Shown here in pieces: positions 17,229 to 25,182 of a DNA stretch of 64,000 nt; the first letter of the stretch is position 1; each line of letters opens with the position of its first letter. The stretch covers positions 5,456,001 through 5,520,000 of the forward strand of contig NZ_CP109460.1 in NCBI RefSeq assembly GCF_036227565.1, in the 5' to 3' direction. The translations under genes and the position numbers were made by a program. Source of the DNA: Streptomyces sp. NBC_01454 (GTDB lineage: Bacteria; Actinomycetota; Actinomycetes; Streptomycetales; Streptomycetaceae). The notes beneath the pieces are model-generated. The model was not told where the DNA came from, made no database searches, and saw nothing but the letters and a program-made list of their open reading frames with translations.

Positions 17229-17479
17229 GTCTCGTCGTCCTCATCGTCGAGATCAGGCTCGTCGTCCTGGTCGGCTCGCTCGATCGTCGAGTCGAGGGCG
17301 ACGCGGTCGAGGTCGAGCTGCTTGCCGAACCCGAACACACTCGGGCTCGGGCTCGGTTGTGGTGCGAGGTCGACGAGGAGTCGGCGCGCGGTGCGCTCGA
17401 TCTGGCGCAGCAGTCTCGGGTCGTCGCCCTCGGCTCTGATCTCTACCTCGCGCTGCCCGTCGGTGAGCCGTACGCGCAT
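17225..17479 (-). CDS. Small phage protein of unknown function
   Basis: The 84-residue protein begins MRVRLTDGQREVEIRAEGDDP and ends in a strongly acidic tail (ERADQDDEPDLDDEDDET). An AGAGGG site precedes the ATG. The first half suggests a beta hairpin and helix. It is coupled by ATGA to the HNH endonuclease. No family is recognised. Confidence 0.65.
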   Translation of the reverse strand: MRVRLTDGQREVEIRAEGDDPRLLRQIERTARRLLVDLAPQPSPSPSVFGFGKQLDLDRVALDSTIERADQDDEPDLDDEDDET

Positions 17480-17968
17480 GGGTGACAGTCCCTCTCGGCG
17501 GGTCCGGTGTGTGGGGTAGGACGTGGGGGCGCCGCGCAGCGCGGGGTCGCAGCCAGCAACCCGCACTTGTCTCGTGTGGCTCCGCGCTGCGCGGTGATGG
17601 CGGCGCCGGGCGGGGCGCGTGGGGGAAATGCGAACGCCCCCCGCTGTGCGAGGGGCGTTGGCGTGGCTTCTGCATCCGGGCATAGCGGACTTGCCGACAA
17701 GAGTGCGACACGTGATCGTCGGGCGTCAAGTCACGGGCGGTGAAAGAGAGAGCCGTGTCGTGCGCTGGCACGGTACGACCGGTACGTACTGCTCTCTCAG
17801 TAACCCCCCACGTACAGGAGTGGATTGGAGTGGAGCACGCGCGCGAGTCCCGAGGGAGTCCCCCGAGGACACAACGCGTTGACGTGCGTACTCGCCTGAG
17901 ACTCGCGAACATTTCGCGCACGAATCGACTGCGACTCGTCGTCGGATCGTGCGCGAAACGCCCGCCGA
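17480..17968. other. 489-bp gene-free region with several inverted repeats
   Basis: No convincing gene is present. The region contains a 13-bp inverted repeat (17532-17544 with 17582-17594, each arm nearly self-complementary), a hairpin AACGCCCC/GGGGCGTT (17633-17640 with 17652-17659), and one copy of a dispersed repeat (17791-17904). It separates the late/packaging genes from the early genes, a natural place for a late promoter, terminators or an origin-related element. Confidence 0.6.
17791..17904. repeat. Dispersed repeat, copy A
   Basis: This noncoding copy shares with 24587-24695 an ordered set of blocks: CTCTCTCAG, AACCCCCC, a run of GGAGTGGA units, CACGCGCGCG, GTCCCGAGGGAGTCCCC and TTGACGTGCGTA. 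Differences are scattered point changes and small gaps. It carries two to three GGAGT-type units against four in copy B. Confidence 0.75.
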
Positions 17969-18175
17969 TTACTGGCTCTTCGTGTCCGCATCCTTGGCCG
18001 GGGCAGCGTCAGCGACGGCGATATCGAGCCGCTGCAACTTCCCGCTGAACGACAGGCGCCCATGCGGGATGTCGCTGCCTTTCGCGCCGGCGGCGAGCGC
18101 GTCAGCCACGAACGCCGCGATCTCGTCGAGGGTCGTGAACTTGCCCGCGGGTACGTGCTCGATCTTCTTCGACAT
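17969..18175 (-). CDS. Small phage protein of unknown function
   Basis: The 68-residue protein begins MSKKIEHVPAGKFTTLDEIAAFVADAL and has a Lys/Asp-rich end. GAGAGG lies about ten bases before the ATG. Helical and strand segments alternate, so it is probably a small folded protein. It is the last gene before the noncoding region and the first after the low-GC cassette. Confidence 0.65.
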   Translation of the reverse strand: MSKKIEHVPAGKFTTLDEIAAFVADALAAGAKGSDIPHGRLSFSGKLQRLDIAVADAAPAKDADTKSQ

Positions 18176-18215
18176 GCGATCAATCCTCTCGTACGGGTGC
18201 CGCGCTCGGCAGTGG

Positions 18216-18435
18216 TTAGAGATAGGGGCCGGTCGACGTCGACCGCGGCGCGGCTGGCGGCTTGCACGGCGTTGAGCGTGGGCAGCGCATCACGTACGCG
18301 TGCGCAACCTCGTCAGCCTTTGAGAGCCCGGCGCCGGCGAGCGCCTCGTCGACGATGCGCTCGGTTCGACGGGAGTCGTCTAGCTCGGGCTGCCGGGGGT
18401 ACGCCGGCCGCGGCGCCCCTCCTCCGCCGGCGCGA
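18216..18435 (-). pseudogene. Possible remnant of a phage gene cut by the low-GC cassette
   Basis: An open frame runs from inside the end of the pentapeptide-repeat gene to a stop at 18216. The part outside that gene has phage-like composition (for example ELDDSRRTERIVDEALAGAG and a Cys-Pro pair near the end). No good start codon or ribosome site falls outside the upstream gene. A plausible reading is that insertion of the cassette removed the 5' part of this gene. It could also be a chance open frame. Confidence 0.3.
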
Positions 18436-20157
18436 TCAGCTTCCTCGCTTGACTCGCCCTCGGACCGCGAGCCCGGCGAAACCGAGGAGTACTGGTTCGG
18501 CGAGGCGGGAGACCATTTCGATGTAGGTGCCGGCGGTGGTGAGGTCTTGGCCACTGGCGCGGAATATGACGGAGTTGAGAGTGACGTTCAGTGCTTTCTC
18601 GAAGCGTTTGCCCGTGAAGCGGTCGCCGGTCGGGTTGCGGGGGTCTTCTTTGTCGAATTTGAACGCCACCTTGCCGCCGTCAGCCGGGACGGTGCCGGTT
18701 GCCGTCTGCTTCGGGGGGTCGTTGGGTAGGCCGAAGCCCATCATTAGCACGATCGTTGTGAGCATGGCGGTGGCAAGCCAGCCGAGGGCCCGGGAGGCGC
18801 GCAGCCCATAGCCGGACAACAGCCAGTACGCCTGGAGCAGCCAGCGTTCAGCCTGCCTCCATGTGTGGCTGTGACGGCGCATCTCCATCTCGCCGTAGTA
18901 GAAATCCGCAGCGCCCGGTTCGTCCTTTGCGTCCTCGCGTGCCTTTCGCAGTTGGCGGTAGATGACTGTCAGGGCGGCAAGGCCAGGGATATCGTGTTCG
19001 TTTTCGGGAGGGTCTCCCCAGCCGCGACGAAGGGCGGCGGAGTGACTCGGCAGGGCACGCCATTGGCGTTCTTCATCGATGACCTGACGCCGAGTCCAGT
19101 TGAACGGAAACCCGATACGAAGCTTCCATCCTGCTGGGGGTATTGCAAACGTACTGTGGCCCTCCAGTCTTATTAGATCGAGGTGGAAGGCGCCCGAAAG
19201 TTGACACTGCGAAAGATCCACATCCCCCAGTGAGAGGAAGGAGCAGTCTACTCCGCGGAGTGAAGTCAGCTGAGCTCTCTTCACAGGCCAGTCGATTGAA
19301 GCGTCGAAATCTGCGAAGTGAGTCGGATGCGACTTAATTGAAACCGGTTGAGTTAGCGTGGCGTTATCCAGGCTCACTTGGGCATGCCTCAGACGAATCG
19401 TAGCTGCTGACTCCCAGCGGGTTCCGTGGAAGTATACGTATGTGGCCATGGCGTCTATTTCGACGGGCCTTGCAAATACTGCTTGCCTGAAGCTTGCGCT
19501 GCCGGGGCAGTAGAATGGACCCAGTTGCCCGGTGTGGGCATTGAATTGAGATCGAGTGAAGTCGAGTCTCCTTGCTACTGTTCGGGCAAATGACACCTGG
19601 CCGCCGAAGGTCGCATCCCAAAATGAGGCTCCCTCAGCGATGGCGCATTCGATGAATAGCATGTCCTGTGTGAATTTTGCATTGTTGAATTCCACTCGAT
19701 CCCTGAAAATCCCTTCGCCGAAGAATGCTCCCGTGGGGAATGTTGCAGCAATAAAGCTTGCCACCCCTGAGAACTCCGTGCGAGTGAAGTTGGGATTTTC
19801 AAGCCACGCCTGAGAGAAATTAACCGACTGCGTGAAAATGACATCACTGAAGTCGCACTGCTCAAGGAAGTACGCCTCTGAGAAGTCGGCATTCCCGATG
19901 CGGCAGACGTTATCGATCGCGTCACACATGCTGCTAAGCAGCAATTCGAGCAACTCTGGACCGAATGTAGTTCCTCGAAGATCTATATCGTCCCGCGTAT
20001 GCAGGCTGTCCAGGTAGCCGTCCCGATCGCCCACGGTCATATGAAGGAAGCACCGGGTGTGACCGGGCACATGGATGCCTCGGCACCCAACCGGGTCGGT
20101 GTCGGGATTGGCTCCGTGTCCGCAGTGTGGCCAGTCCGGAGGTGTCGACGTGGTCAT
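18436..20157 (-). CDS. Pentapeptide-repeat membrane protein
   Basis: The predicted protein has 573 residues from the ATG at 20157 (an ATG at 20196 is also possible; neither has a clear ribosome site). The N-terminus has a Cys/His cluster (HCGHG, CRGIHVPGHTRC). Residues about 80-300 form pentapeptide-like repeats (ANFSQAW/DFSDVIF/ASFWDATF type, A(D/N)F every five residues), a right-handed beta-helix. The C-terminal third has hydrophobic segments (RALGWLATAMLTTIVLMMGFGL and PVLLGFAGLAVRGRV). Base composition is far less GC-rich than the phage genes around it. Relatives occur widely in Streptomyces chromosomes. The role is unknown; membrane-located immunity or exclusion is an inference from context. 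Confidence 0.8.
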   Translation of the reverse strand: MTTSTPPDWPHCGHGANPDTDPVGCRGIHVPGHTRCFLHMTVGDRDGYLDSLHTRDDIDLRGTTFGPELLELLLSSMCDAIDNVCRIGNADFSEAYFLEQCDFSDVIFTQSVNFSQAWLENPNFTRTEFSGVASFIAATFPTGAFFGEGIFRDRVEFNNAKFTQDMLFIECAIAEGASFWDATFGGQVSFARTVARRLDFTRSQFNAHTGQLGPFYCPGSASFRQAVFARPVEIDAMATYVYFHGTRWESAATIRLRHAQVSLDNATLTQPVSIKSHPTHFADFDASIDWPVKRAQLTSLRGVDCSFLSLGDVDLSQCQLSGAFHLDLIRLEGHSTFAIPPAGWKLRIGFPFNWTRRQVIDEERQWRALPSHSAALRRGWGDPPENEHDIPGLAALTVIYRQLRKAREDAKDEPGAADFYYGEMEMRRHSHTWRQAERWLLQAYWLLSGYGLRASRALGWLATAMLTTIVLMMGFGLPNDPPKQTATGTVPADGGKVAFKFDKEDPRNPTGDRFTGKRFEKALNVTLNSVIFRASGQDLTTAGTYIEMVSRLAEPVLLGFAGLAVRGRVKRGS

Positions 20158-20319
20158 GGGCTGATCACACCATGGATGCGTCGGCATCGGCCTCATGCTC
20201 TATACAGATGCTGGTCAAGGCAGTTGCTCGGTGCGGCGCAGCCGCGAGTCGGGCGTATGCGGCAGATCTTCGCGGGCGAGACGGCCGGCCCCAACAAACG
20301 AAGCAAGAGGAGGGCTCGG

Positions 20320-20670
20320 GTGTTACAACGGCTAGTGAAGGGGTCGATGCCCCATCCAGGGGTGGCAGGTAAAGGCAGCACTGAAACGGCGGTCTATCGG
20401 CTGTTCAATGAAGGTGATGAGTTGCTATACGTCGGCATCAGTCGTAACCCCATGGCTCGGTGGGCCGAGCATGCAGAGAGGCACTGGTGGGCGCAGGTCT
20501 CGCAGTTCACGGTCGAGTGGCACCCGACGCGTGAGGCAGCGCTCAGTGTTGAATTACAGACGATTCATGATGACAAGCCTGCCCACAACGTCCTAGGGAC
20601 GCCGCGCAGCGAGGTGGGTATCGCTATGGCAGCTTTCTTTTCGGCGGCGCGCGTCGTGCGGTCTGAGTAG
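20320..20670 (+). CDS. GIY-YIG domain protein (nuclease-like)
   Basis: The best start is GTG at 20320, seven bases after GAGGAGG, giving 116 residues. The core reads AVYRLFNEGDELLYVGISRN followed by ARWAEHAERHWW, matching the GIY-YIG fold: YRL for GIY, LYVGIS for YIG, then the conserved Arg/Trp helix. A Glu in AALSVELQTI could be the metal-binding acid. It is one of few plus-strand genes in the prophage, divergent from the pentapeptide-repeat gene 162 bases away, and shares its low GC. A terminator hairpin follows. Confidence 0.8.
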   Translation: MLQRLVKGSMPHPGVAGKGSTETAVYRLFNEGDELLYVGISRNPMARWAEHAERHWWAQVSQFTVEWHPTREAALSVELQTIHDDKPAHNVLGTPRSEVGIAMAAFFSAARVVRSE

Positions 20671-20692
20671 GCGTAGTGGCGCGAATCGCGAG

Positions 20693-20717
20693 GCCCACCC
20701 GGGCGCAGCGGGTGGGC
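20693..20717. terminator. Terminator-like hairpin between convergent genes
   Basis: GCCCACCCG (20693-20701) pairs perfectly with CGGGTGGGC (20709-20717) over a seven-base loop. It lies between the GIY-YIG gene (plus, ends 20670) and the early gene ending at 20734 (minus), so it could stop transcription from either side. It may mark the edge of the low-GC cassette. Confidence 0.6.
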
Positions 20718-20733
20718 GCTCGTTGCATCCGAC

Positions 20734-21594
20734 CTAGGCCGTGGCGCGTGCTTTTTCGGCGGTACGCTGCCGGCGCCGGTCCGCGGCCCGCTTGCGGCGG
20801 CGAGTGGCGGTATCGAGCGCCACTTCGAGGGCGGCGAGCTCGTGAGGCGTCGCCCACGTGCGGCGACCGTCGAGCACCTGCACCGGGGCGCCGCAGTCGA
20901 GACCGTTCTCGCACGTCACAGCCGGCGCATCAGAGCCGCCGCGGTGCATCGTGAGCGTGGCGCCGCACCACGGGCACGGCCGGTCGTCCATGGGGAAGGC
21001 ACGGCGCTGCTCGATCCCGACCGTCCGCTCGATACGCCGCGCCGCCTCGCAGGCGATACGGCTGATGCGGTCGCGGTGCGCCCCGTTGATGGGCAGGCAC
21101 GGGCCGGGCTTGTCGGTGAGCCGTGCGAGCAGCCACGCGGCCGCTCGCGGCGCGCTGCGGCCGCCGACGTTGTAGTGCCAGCGCTGCGGGTCTGCTTCGT
21201 CGCGAGCGGCGAGCAGTGCGAGGTCGCGACCGACCGGGTCGGTCGGGTTCGGTCGGCGCGGCGGGGCGACCTTTGCGCGCTGCACATCGGCGGCGACCTC
21301 GTCGGCGACCGAGCACAGTGCGACCTCGACCGCTCGGCAGGCGTCGACGACGTGCAGTCGCAGCGGGGCAGGCTGCTCGGCGAGCACCAGGTGCTCGCGC
21401 TCGGCCGCGGCCGCGGGGGCGGCGACCTCGGCCGCGTCGTGCTCATCGAGGGCGCGAAGGTAGTCGGTGCCCATGGCGGGCGGCCATGGGGCGGGCGTGG
21501 TGGTGTCGATCAGGTCTCGCATGTGCTGCCAGTGGTCGAGGACGATCCGAAGGTCGTCCGCGGCGGCACGGGTGGGGCGGGCGGTGTTCTGCAT
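20734..21594 (-). CDS. Early phage protein with C-terminal zinc ribbon, unknown function
   Basis: The 286-residue protein has AGGAGCG before the ATG at 21594. It is largely helical. A Cys4 ribbon lies at about residues 205-230 (CPWCGATLTMH then CENGLDC), followed by a very basic C-terminal helix that could bind DNA. A central LARLTDKPGPCLPIN region recurs in actinophage early proteins of unknown role. It is the last gene of the early block before the cassette. Confidence 0.75.
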   Translation of the reverse strand: MQNTARPTRAAADDLRIVLDHWQHMRDLIDTTTPAPWPPAMGTDYLRALDEHDAAEVAAPAAAAEREHLVLAEQPAPLRLHVVDACRAVEVALCSVADEVAADVQRAKVAPPRRPNPTDPVGRDLALLAARDEADPQRWHYNVGGRSAPRAAAWLLARLTDKPGPCLPINGAHRDRISRIACEAARRIERTVGIEQRRAFPMDDRPCPWCGATLTMHRGGSDAPAVTCENGLDCGAPVQVLDGRRTWATPHELAALEVALDTATRRRKRAADRRRQRTAEKARATA

Positions 21595-21690
21595 GGTGAG
21601 CGCTCCTGATGATGCGTTAGGGCGTATCGTGATCAACACCGCGAGGGGCCCCGGATTGCTGGCCGGCACAGGGGCGCCTCGTCGTCCTTT

Positions 21691-22131
21691 TCACCTCTTG
21701 CGAGGGGAGCGGCGGGCGGGCGGTCCGTACGGCGATTGCCATGCAGGGCGGTCCCGCATCACCGGGCGCCGCTGTGTCCCGTCCTCGCCGACGACGCCGA
21801 CGTTCCGCAGCGCCGCGGCGGCCGCCGCGAGATGCTCCTGCATCTCCCGGACCACGGGCGCCATGGCGAGCGTGATGCGCCGCAGCCTGTCGACGTAGCG
21901 CCGCGCACTCTCGCGGACCGCGACGCGCAGTCCGTCGACGTCCCAGCCGGAGAGCTCGGCGTACACCTCGAACCCCGCACGGTGAACGAGCTCGTGATGC
22001 GGCCCGTCCTCGCCACACCGGTACCGGTCGACAGCGTCCCGGGCTGTCGGCTCGTCGAGCTCGTGCTCGTCGACAAGGCGCCGCACGAGCAGCTCGCGCG
22101 CTGCATCGGCTGCGGTCGTGATCGCGGTCAT
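21691..22131 (-). CDS. Early phage protein, unknown function
   Basis: The 146-residue helical protein starts MTAITTAADAARELLVRRLVDEHELDEPTARDAVDRY and contains a long amphipathic helix (YVDRLRRITLAMAPVVREMQEHLAAAAAAL, given here by its ends). The ATG overlaps the previous stop (ATGA). A coiled-coil or small helical adaptor is likely; no family is recognised. Confidence 0.65.
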   Translation of the reverse strand: MTAITTAADAARELLVRRLVDEHELDEPTARDAVDRYRCGEDGPHHELVHRAGFEVYAELSGWDVDGLRVAVRESARRYVDRLRRITLAMAPVVREMQEHLAAAAAALRNVGVVGEDGTQRRPVMRDRPAWQSPYGPPARRSPRKR

Positions 22132-22565
22132 CGCGTCCCCCCGCTCTCCGCCGACTGCGGGGCGTTGTGAGGCATGAACCGGGCAACCAGCCGGATCGCG
22201 TTCGCTTCGGCCTGATCCCAGGTGCGGCGTGTGTCGTCCAGCGCGCGGCGGCGCTGGTTCATGAGGTGGTGGTGCGCCTCGACCGCCTCGGGCAGCGACG
22301 TCGGCGCATCCTGTCCGAGCTGCTTCTCGATCCGACCGACCGCTGCGGCGTCGAGGATCGCGTCGAGCTCGATGAAGCGGGCCGCATCTTGGTGCGGCTG
22401 CCGGTGCCGCCATGCCCGCACCTCGTCGAGGGCGGCGAGCAGTACCTCGTCGGACACGAGCGAGGGATACAGCGGGGCGAGGATGCACCGGCCGGTGCAC
22501 GTGTGCATCTCGGCGCACTCGGGCCCGCACTTCCTCTCGTCAAGGGCGGTGAATATGTCGGTCAT
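22128..22565 (-). CDS. Early phage protein with Cys/His-rich N-terminus
   Basis: The 145-residue protein has a Cys/His cluster near the N-terminus (CGPECAEMHTCTGRC) that may bind metal. Helical segments follow, ending ARFMPHNAPQSAESGG. A GAGGA site precedes the ATG, which overlaps the previous stop by ATGA. Function unknown. Confidence 0.65.
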   Translation of the reverse strand: MTDIFTALDERKCGPECAEMHTCTGRCILAPLYPSLVSDEVLLAALDEVRAWRHRQPHQDAARFIELDAILDAAAVGRIEKQLGQDAPTSLPEAVEAHHHLMNQRRRALDDTRRTWDQAEANAIRLVARFMPHNAPQSAESGGTR

Positions 22566-22816
22566 TGGGTCCTCGCAGTGGTACGGGCGGGCGGGGCGAA
22601 GGTGTCGATCGACGGAAGGTCTTCGAGACGCCGGTGCGGGTCGATCACGGGCGGCCGCCGATTGGCCGGCCGGCCGTAGCCGGCGAGCAGCATGAGCTCG
22701 GGCTCGCCGTCGTCCTGGTCGTCGAAGAGCTCGGCGAGCTCGTCGTCGGTCATCTCGTCGAGAGAGTCGAGGGTGTCCTCGTCGAGGTCGTCGGGGTCGA
22801 AGTCGAAGGCGCTCAC
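22562..22816 (-). CDS. Small acidic early protein
   Basis: The 84-residue protein starts with GTG at 22816 overlapping the previous stop (GTGA). The N-terminal half is highly acidic (FDFDPDDLDEDTLDSLDEMT then DELAELFDDQDDGE), and the C-terminal half is Arg/Pro-rich. Such acidity suggests a DNA mimic or protein-binding tail, but that is speculation. Confidence 0.6.
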   Translation of the reverse strand: MSAFDFDPDDLDEDTLDSLDEMTDDELAELFDDQDDGEPELMLLAGYGRPANRRPPVIDPHRRLEDLPSIDTFAPPARTTARTQ

Positions 22817-23319
22817 GAGGCAGCGCCGCCCGGGTTGCGGGCGAGCCACGACAGCACGGCGTCGAGTACGACCTCGACGCGTTCCTCGTGCCGGGATGCG
22901 ATGCACCGGCAGGCGCCCGGCCGATGGCACTGCGGGCACCGGACCGGCTTACCGAGGGCAATGTCGATCACGCGGCGCAGCGCGATCGGCGCCTCGGCGG
23001 TCGGGAGCGAGCCGGCCGGGTCCTCGTCGACGAACTCGACCTCGGTCGCGCCGCCGTGACCATGGACGTGGTCGACGGATATGCGGCCGCGATCCCAAAA
23101 GACGATCGAGGGGTGCTCGCCGCGCCACCTGACCGAAGCGGTCCCGTCCGGCCACAGCGCCCCATCGGCGACGATTCCGGTACCGCTCACCCCGGACACG
23201 TCGATATGACGGCGCAGGAAGAACAGCCGGGGCGGGGCGACCTCTTCATCGGGGCGGACGATGCGGGCCCCTACGAACTGCGGGCCGGCTGCGATCTGCT
23301 GTGGATTCTCGGCGGTCAT
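22813..23319 (-). CDS. Early phage protein with beta-rich core and Cys-rich segment
   Basis: The 168-residue protein has a conserved-looking beta segment (GTGIVADGALWPDGTASVRW then HPSIVFWDRGRISVDHVHGH). Forms of it are common in Streptomyces and mycobacterial phages. A Cys cluster follows (CPQCHRPGACRC). AAAGGG precedes the ATG. It is coupled to neighbours on both sides. Biochemical role unknown. Confidence 0.7.
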   Translation of the reverse strand: MTAENPQQIAAGPQFVGARIVRPDEEVAPPRLFFLRRHIDVSGVSGTGIVADGALWPDGTASVRWRGEHPSIVFWDRGRISVDHVHGHGGATEVEFVDEDPAGSLPTAEAPIALRRVIDIALGKPVRCPQCHRPGACRCIASRHEERVEVVLDAVLSWLARNPGGAAS

Positions 23320-23588
23320 TGAGTGATCCCTTTCTCGGCGCTACGCGGACCGCAGAGCGGGCGTAGAGGTGCTCGTGCTGTGGTGTGCGTCGGGCCCGGC
23401 GAGGCGCCCAGACGGGCGCACAGCGGCTCGGCGGTGATGTGCCATCCCTGCGCCATGAGCGCGCGGACCGCGTGCCGTGCCTGCGCTTCGGGGGTGGCGT
23501 CGGGGAACTCGGCGACGACTTCCTCGATCGCCCCGGCGATCACCGCGGCGCACGCGTCGGCGATCTGCCGCTGCTCGGCGTCGCTCAT
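23316..23588 (-). CDS. Small early phage protein
   Basis: The 90-residue protein starts MSDAEQRQIADACAAVIAGAIEEVVAEFPD, mostly helical, with a proline/arginine-rich end. The ATG at 23588 has GGGGGCGAG upstream, and its stop overlaps the next start (ATGA). Function unknown. Confidence 0.6.
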   Translation of the reverse strand: MSDAEQRQIADACAAVIAGAIEEVVAEFPDATPEAQARHAVRALMAQGWHITAEPLCARLGASPGPTHTTARAPLRPLCGPRSAEKGITQ

Positions 23589-24202
23589 GCGCTCGCCCCC
23601 TGTTGCTGCGCGACGAAGTGATCGCGCTGCCGGTCCGGGTGCGTGTTGCCCATGACCCGTTCTCGCCCCAGCGTCTTGCACGGGCGGCCGGCGTTCGCCT
23701 CGCATGTCGGGCAGCGCACGCCGAGCTCGGGCGGTCCGGCGGGCTTGTCGCGCTTCGGGAACATGGCTGCCTTCGCCGCGAGGTAGCGGGGGTTCGCCGG
23801 GGCCGGCTCGTCGAGCGTCCGGCCGACGCGCGCGAGTTCGGCCCTGACTCGGGCGGGCGGCTCGGCGCCGGTGACGACCGCTGATCGGTCGGCGCGCAGT
23901 GCGAGCACGTACCCGTCGACGTCGTCCGGGTCGGCATCCGGCGCCCGGCGTTCGGCGTGCCGCGCCATCCGGTCACGGGCGACCGTGCGCCACCGTGCCG
24001 CGATGTCCTTCGGCATGACCGCCCATGCGCTCTCGGCGTAGTGGCGGCCGACCGCCTCGCCGGCGAACTCGTACGGCACGTTGATCAGTGCCGCGGCCCA
24101 GAGACGCACCTGCGCGATCTGCTCGGTCTCGTTGGTCTTGACGACCCGGTCATCGATGAGGCTGATCTCGGCGAGCAGCCTGATCACTTCCTGCGTGTCC
24201 AT
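23585..24202 (-). CDS. Helicase-loader-like protein with C-terminal zinc motif
   Basis: The 205-residue protein has an N-terminal helical domain (VIRLLAEISLIDDRVVKTNE then AQVRLWAAALINVPYEFAGEAV) resembling the N-terminal region of G39P-type loaders/inhibitors of phage DnaB helicase. The C-terminal part has a Cys-rich motif (CPTCEANAGRPCKT) followed by HPDRQRDH. It lies directly after the initiator-like gene, two bases away, where phages encode a helicase loader. The assignment is by weak similarity plus position. Confidence 0.6.
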   Translation of the reverse strand: MDTQEVIRLLAEISLIDDRVVKTNETEQIAQVRLWAAALINVPYEFAGEAVGRHYAESAWAVMPKDIAARWRTVARDRMARHAERRAPDADPDDVDGYVLALRADRSAVVTGAEPPARVRAELARVGRTLDEPAPANPRYLAAKAAMFPKRDKPAGPPELGVRCPTCEANAGRPCKTLGRERVMGNTHPDRQRDHFVAQQQGASA

Positions 24203-24204
24203 CG

Positions 24205-25170
24205 TCAGACCTCCCCGGTCTGCTGCATGAGCCGCGCGAGCCCCTCGCGCTGCTGCTGTCCCTTGGTCTGCTGCACGCCCTCACGTCCTCGCCCGTGGGC
24301 GTGGGCACCAGGGCCAAAAGGAACGACGACGCCCGATTCGGTGCGCTCGTTTTCGGCCCACTGCTGCCACCTGCCACCCCACGCGGCCGCGCGGCGCTGG
24401 TCGTCGAGCTGCCGGCGGACGAACTTCCGTGTGACGGCGACGAGCTGCTGCTGCGTGAGCTGCTCGCGGCCGGCGTCGGACCGGGCGAGCTGCGCCGCGG
24501 CGACGTCTTCCTCGCTCGGTGCCCAATCGGTGGGGATCAGAGAGTGAGTCGGCTCGGGGGCGCGCCCGCTACTACCCGCACCGTTCTCTCTCTCAGCAAC
24601 CCCCCGCTTAGGGAGTGGAGTGGAGTGGAGTGGATCACGCGCGCGTGAAGTCCCGGGGGAGTCCCCGGGGGACATGTCCCCTTGACCTGCGTATTCGTCA
24701 GAATCGGGGGGAGGAAAAGAATCCGAATCGTCGTCGATTCCCTCGCGATCCGTCTCGGGATCGTCGTCGAAGAGCGACGGATTCCTCGGCGGCCGACCGG
24801 GGTCGTCGCCGGCCCCGCCCGACGCCCGTTGCTTGCGCTTCTTGTCCGCGGCCTTCGCGCGACGCCGCTCCACCTCGGCGCGGGTCGGGTTCCCGTTCCG
24901 GGCGTAGTCGTGCATGCAGTAGTCCCCGGCCGGGGGCTGCGGGCAGCTCGGGCAGTCGTGCCCGGTCGCATGCCACAACCCGACGGCCGTGAGCTTCTTG
25001 ATCTGCGGCGCCGTGCCGTACATGGCAGCGACGAGTCCGGGCACGATGCCGTCGGTCAAGTGCTGTGCCACGTAAGAGCCGCACCGCATCCACAGCCCGA
25101 CCGCAGCGTTACCCGCCCTGATCATTTTTGGGTGGCTGTGGGCGCTGTCGTCGACGTTGAACCATGGCAT
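24205..25170 (-). CDS. Replication initiator-like protein
   Basis: The 321-residue protein opens MPWFNVDDSAHSHPKMIRAG and continues AAVGLWMRCGSYVAQHLTDG, a winged-helix-like N-terminus typical of actinophage replication initiators/organisers. A Cys/His segment (CPSCPQPPAGDYCMHDYA) and basic region follow. Then comes a low-complexity acidic linker (residues about 125-200) encoded by DNA containing tandem GGAGT repeats, and a C-terminal helical domain (EEDVAAAQLARSDAGREQL then AAWGGRWQQWAENER). GAGAGG precedes the ATG. The repeats inside the gene recall lambda O, where the origin lies within the initiator gene. Confidence 0.7.
   Translation of the reverse strand: MPWFNVDDSAHSHPKMIRAGNAAVGLWMRCGSYVAQHLTDGIVPGLVAAMYGTAPQIKKLTAVGLWHATGHDCPSCPQPPAGDYCMHDYARNGNPTRAEVERRRAKAADKKRKQRASGGAGDDPGRPPRNPSLFDDDPETDREGIDDDSDSFPPPDSDEYAGQGDMSPGDSPGTSRARDPLHSTPLPKRGVAERENGAGSSGRAPEPTHSLIPTDWAPSEEDVAAAQLARSDAGREQLTQQQLVAVTRKFVRRQLDDQRRAAAWGGRWQQWAENERTESGVVVPFGPGAHAHGRGREGVQQTKGQQQREGLARLMQQTGEV
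24587..24695. repeat. Dispersed repeat, copy B, with tandem GGAGT units, inside the initiator-like gene
   Basis: This copy pairs with 17791-17904. It contains four tandem GGAGT units (24611-24634), then CACGCGCGCG and a GTCCCGGGGGAGTCCCC palindromic block. It lies in the part of the initiator-like gene that encodes the disordered linker, so little protein constraint would oppose DNA-level function. An origin or initiator-binding site is a reasonable hypothesis. Confidence 0.7.
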
Positions 25171-25182
25171 CGGGTGTACCTC

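Noticed and set aside
16932..17340. Alternative frames over the HNH gene (16867-17340 and 16703-17164)
   Set aside because: Only the 16932-17228 frame has the HNH catalytic motif.
24537..24971. Second minus-strand frame within the initiator-like gene
   Set aside because: Ser/Arg/Pro-rich shadow of the 24205-25170 gene; no start context.
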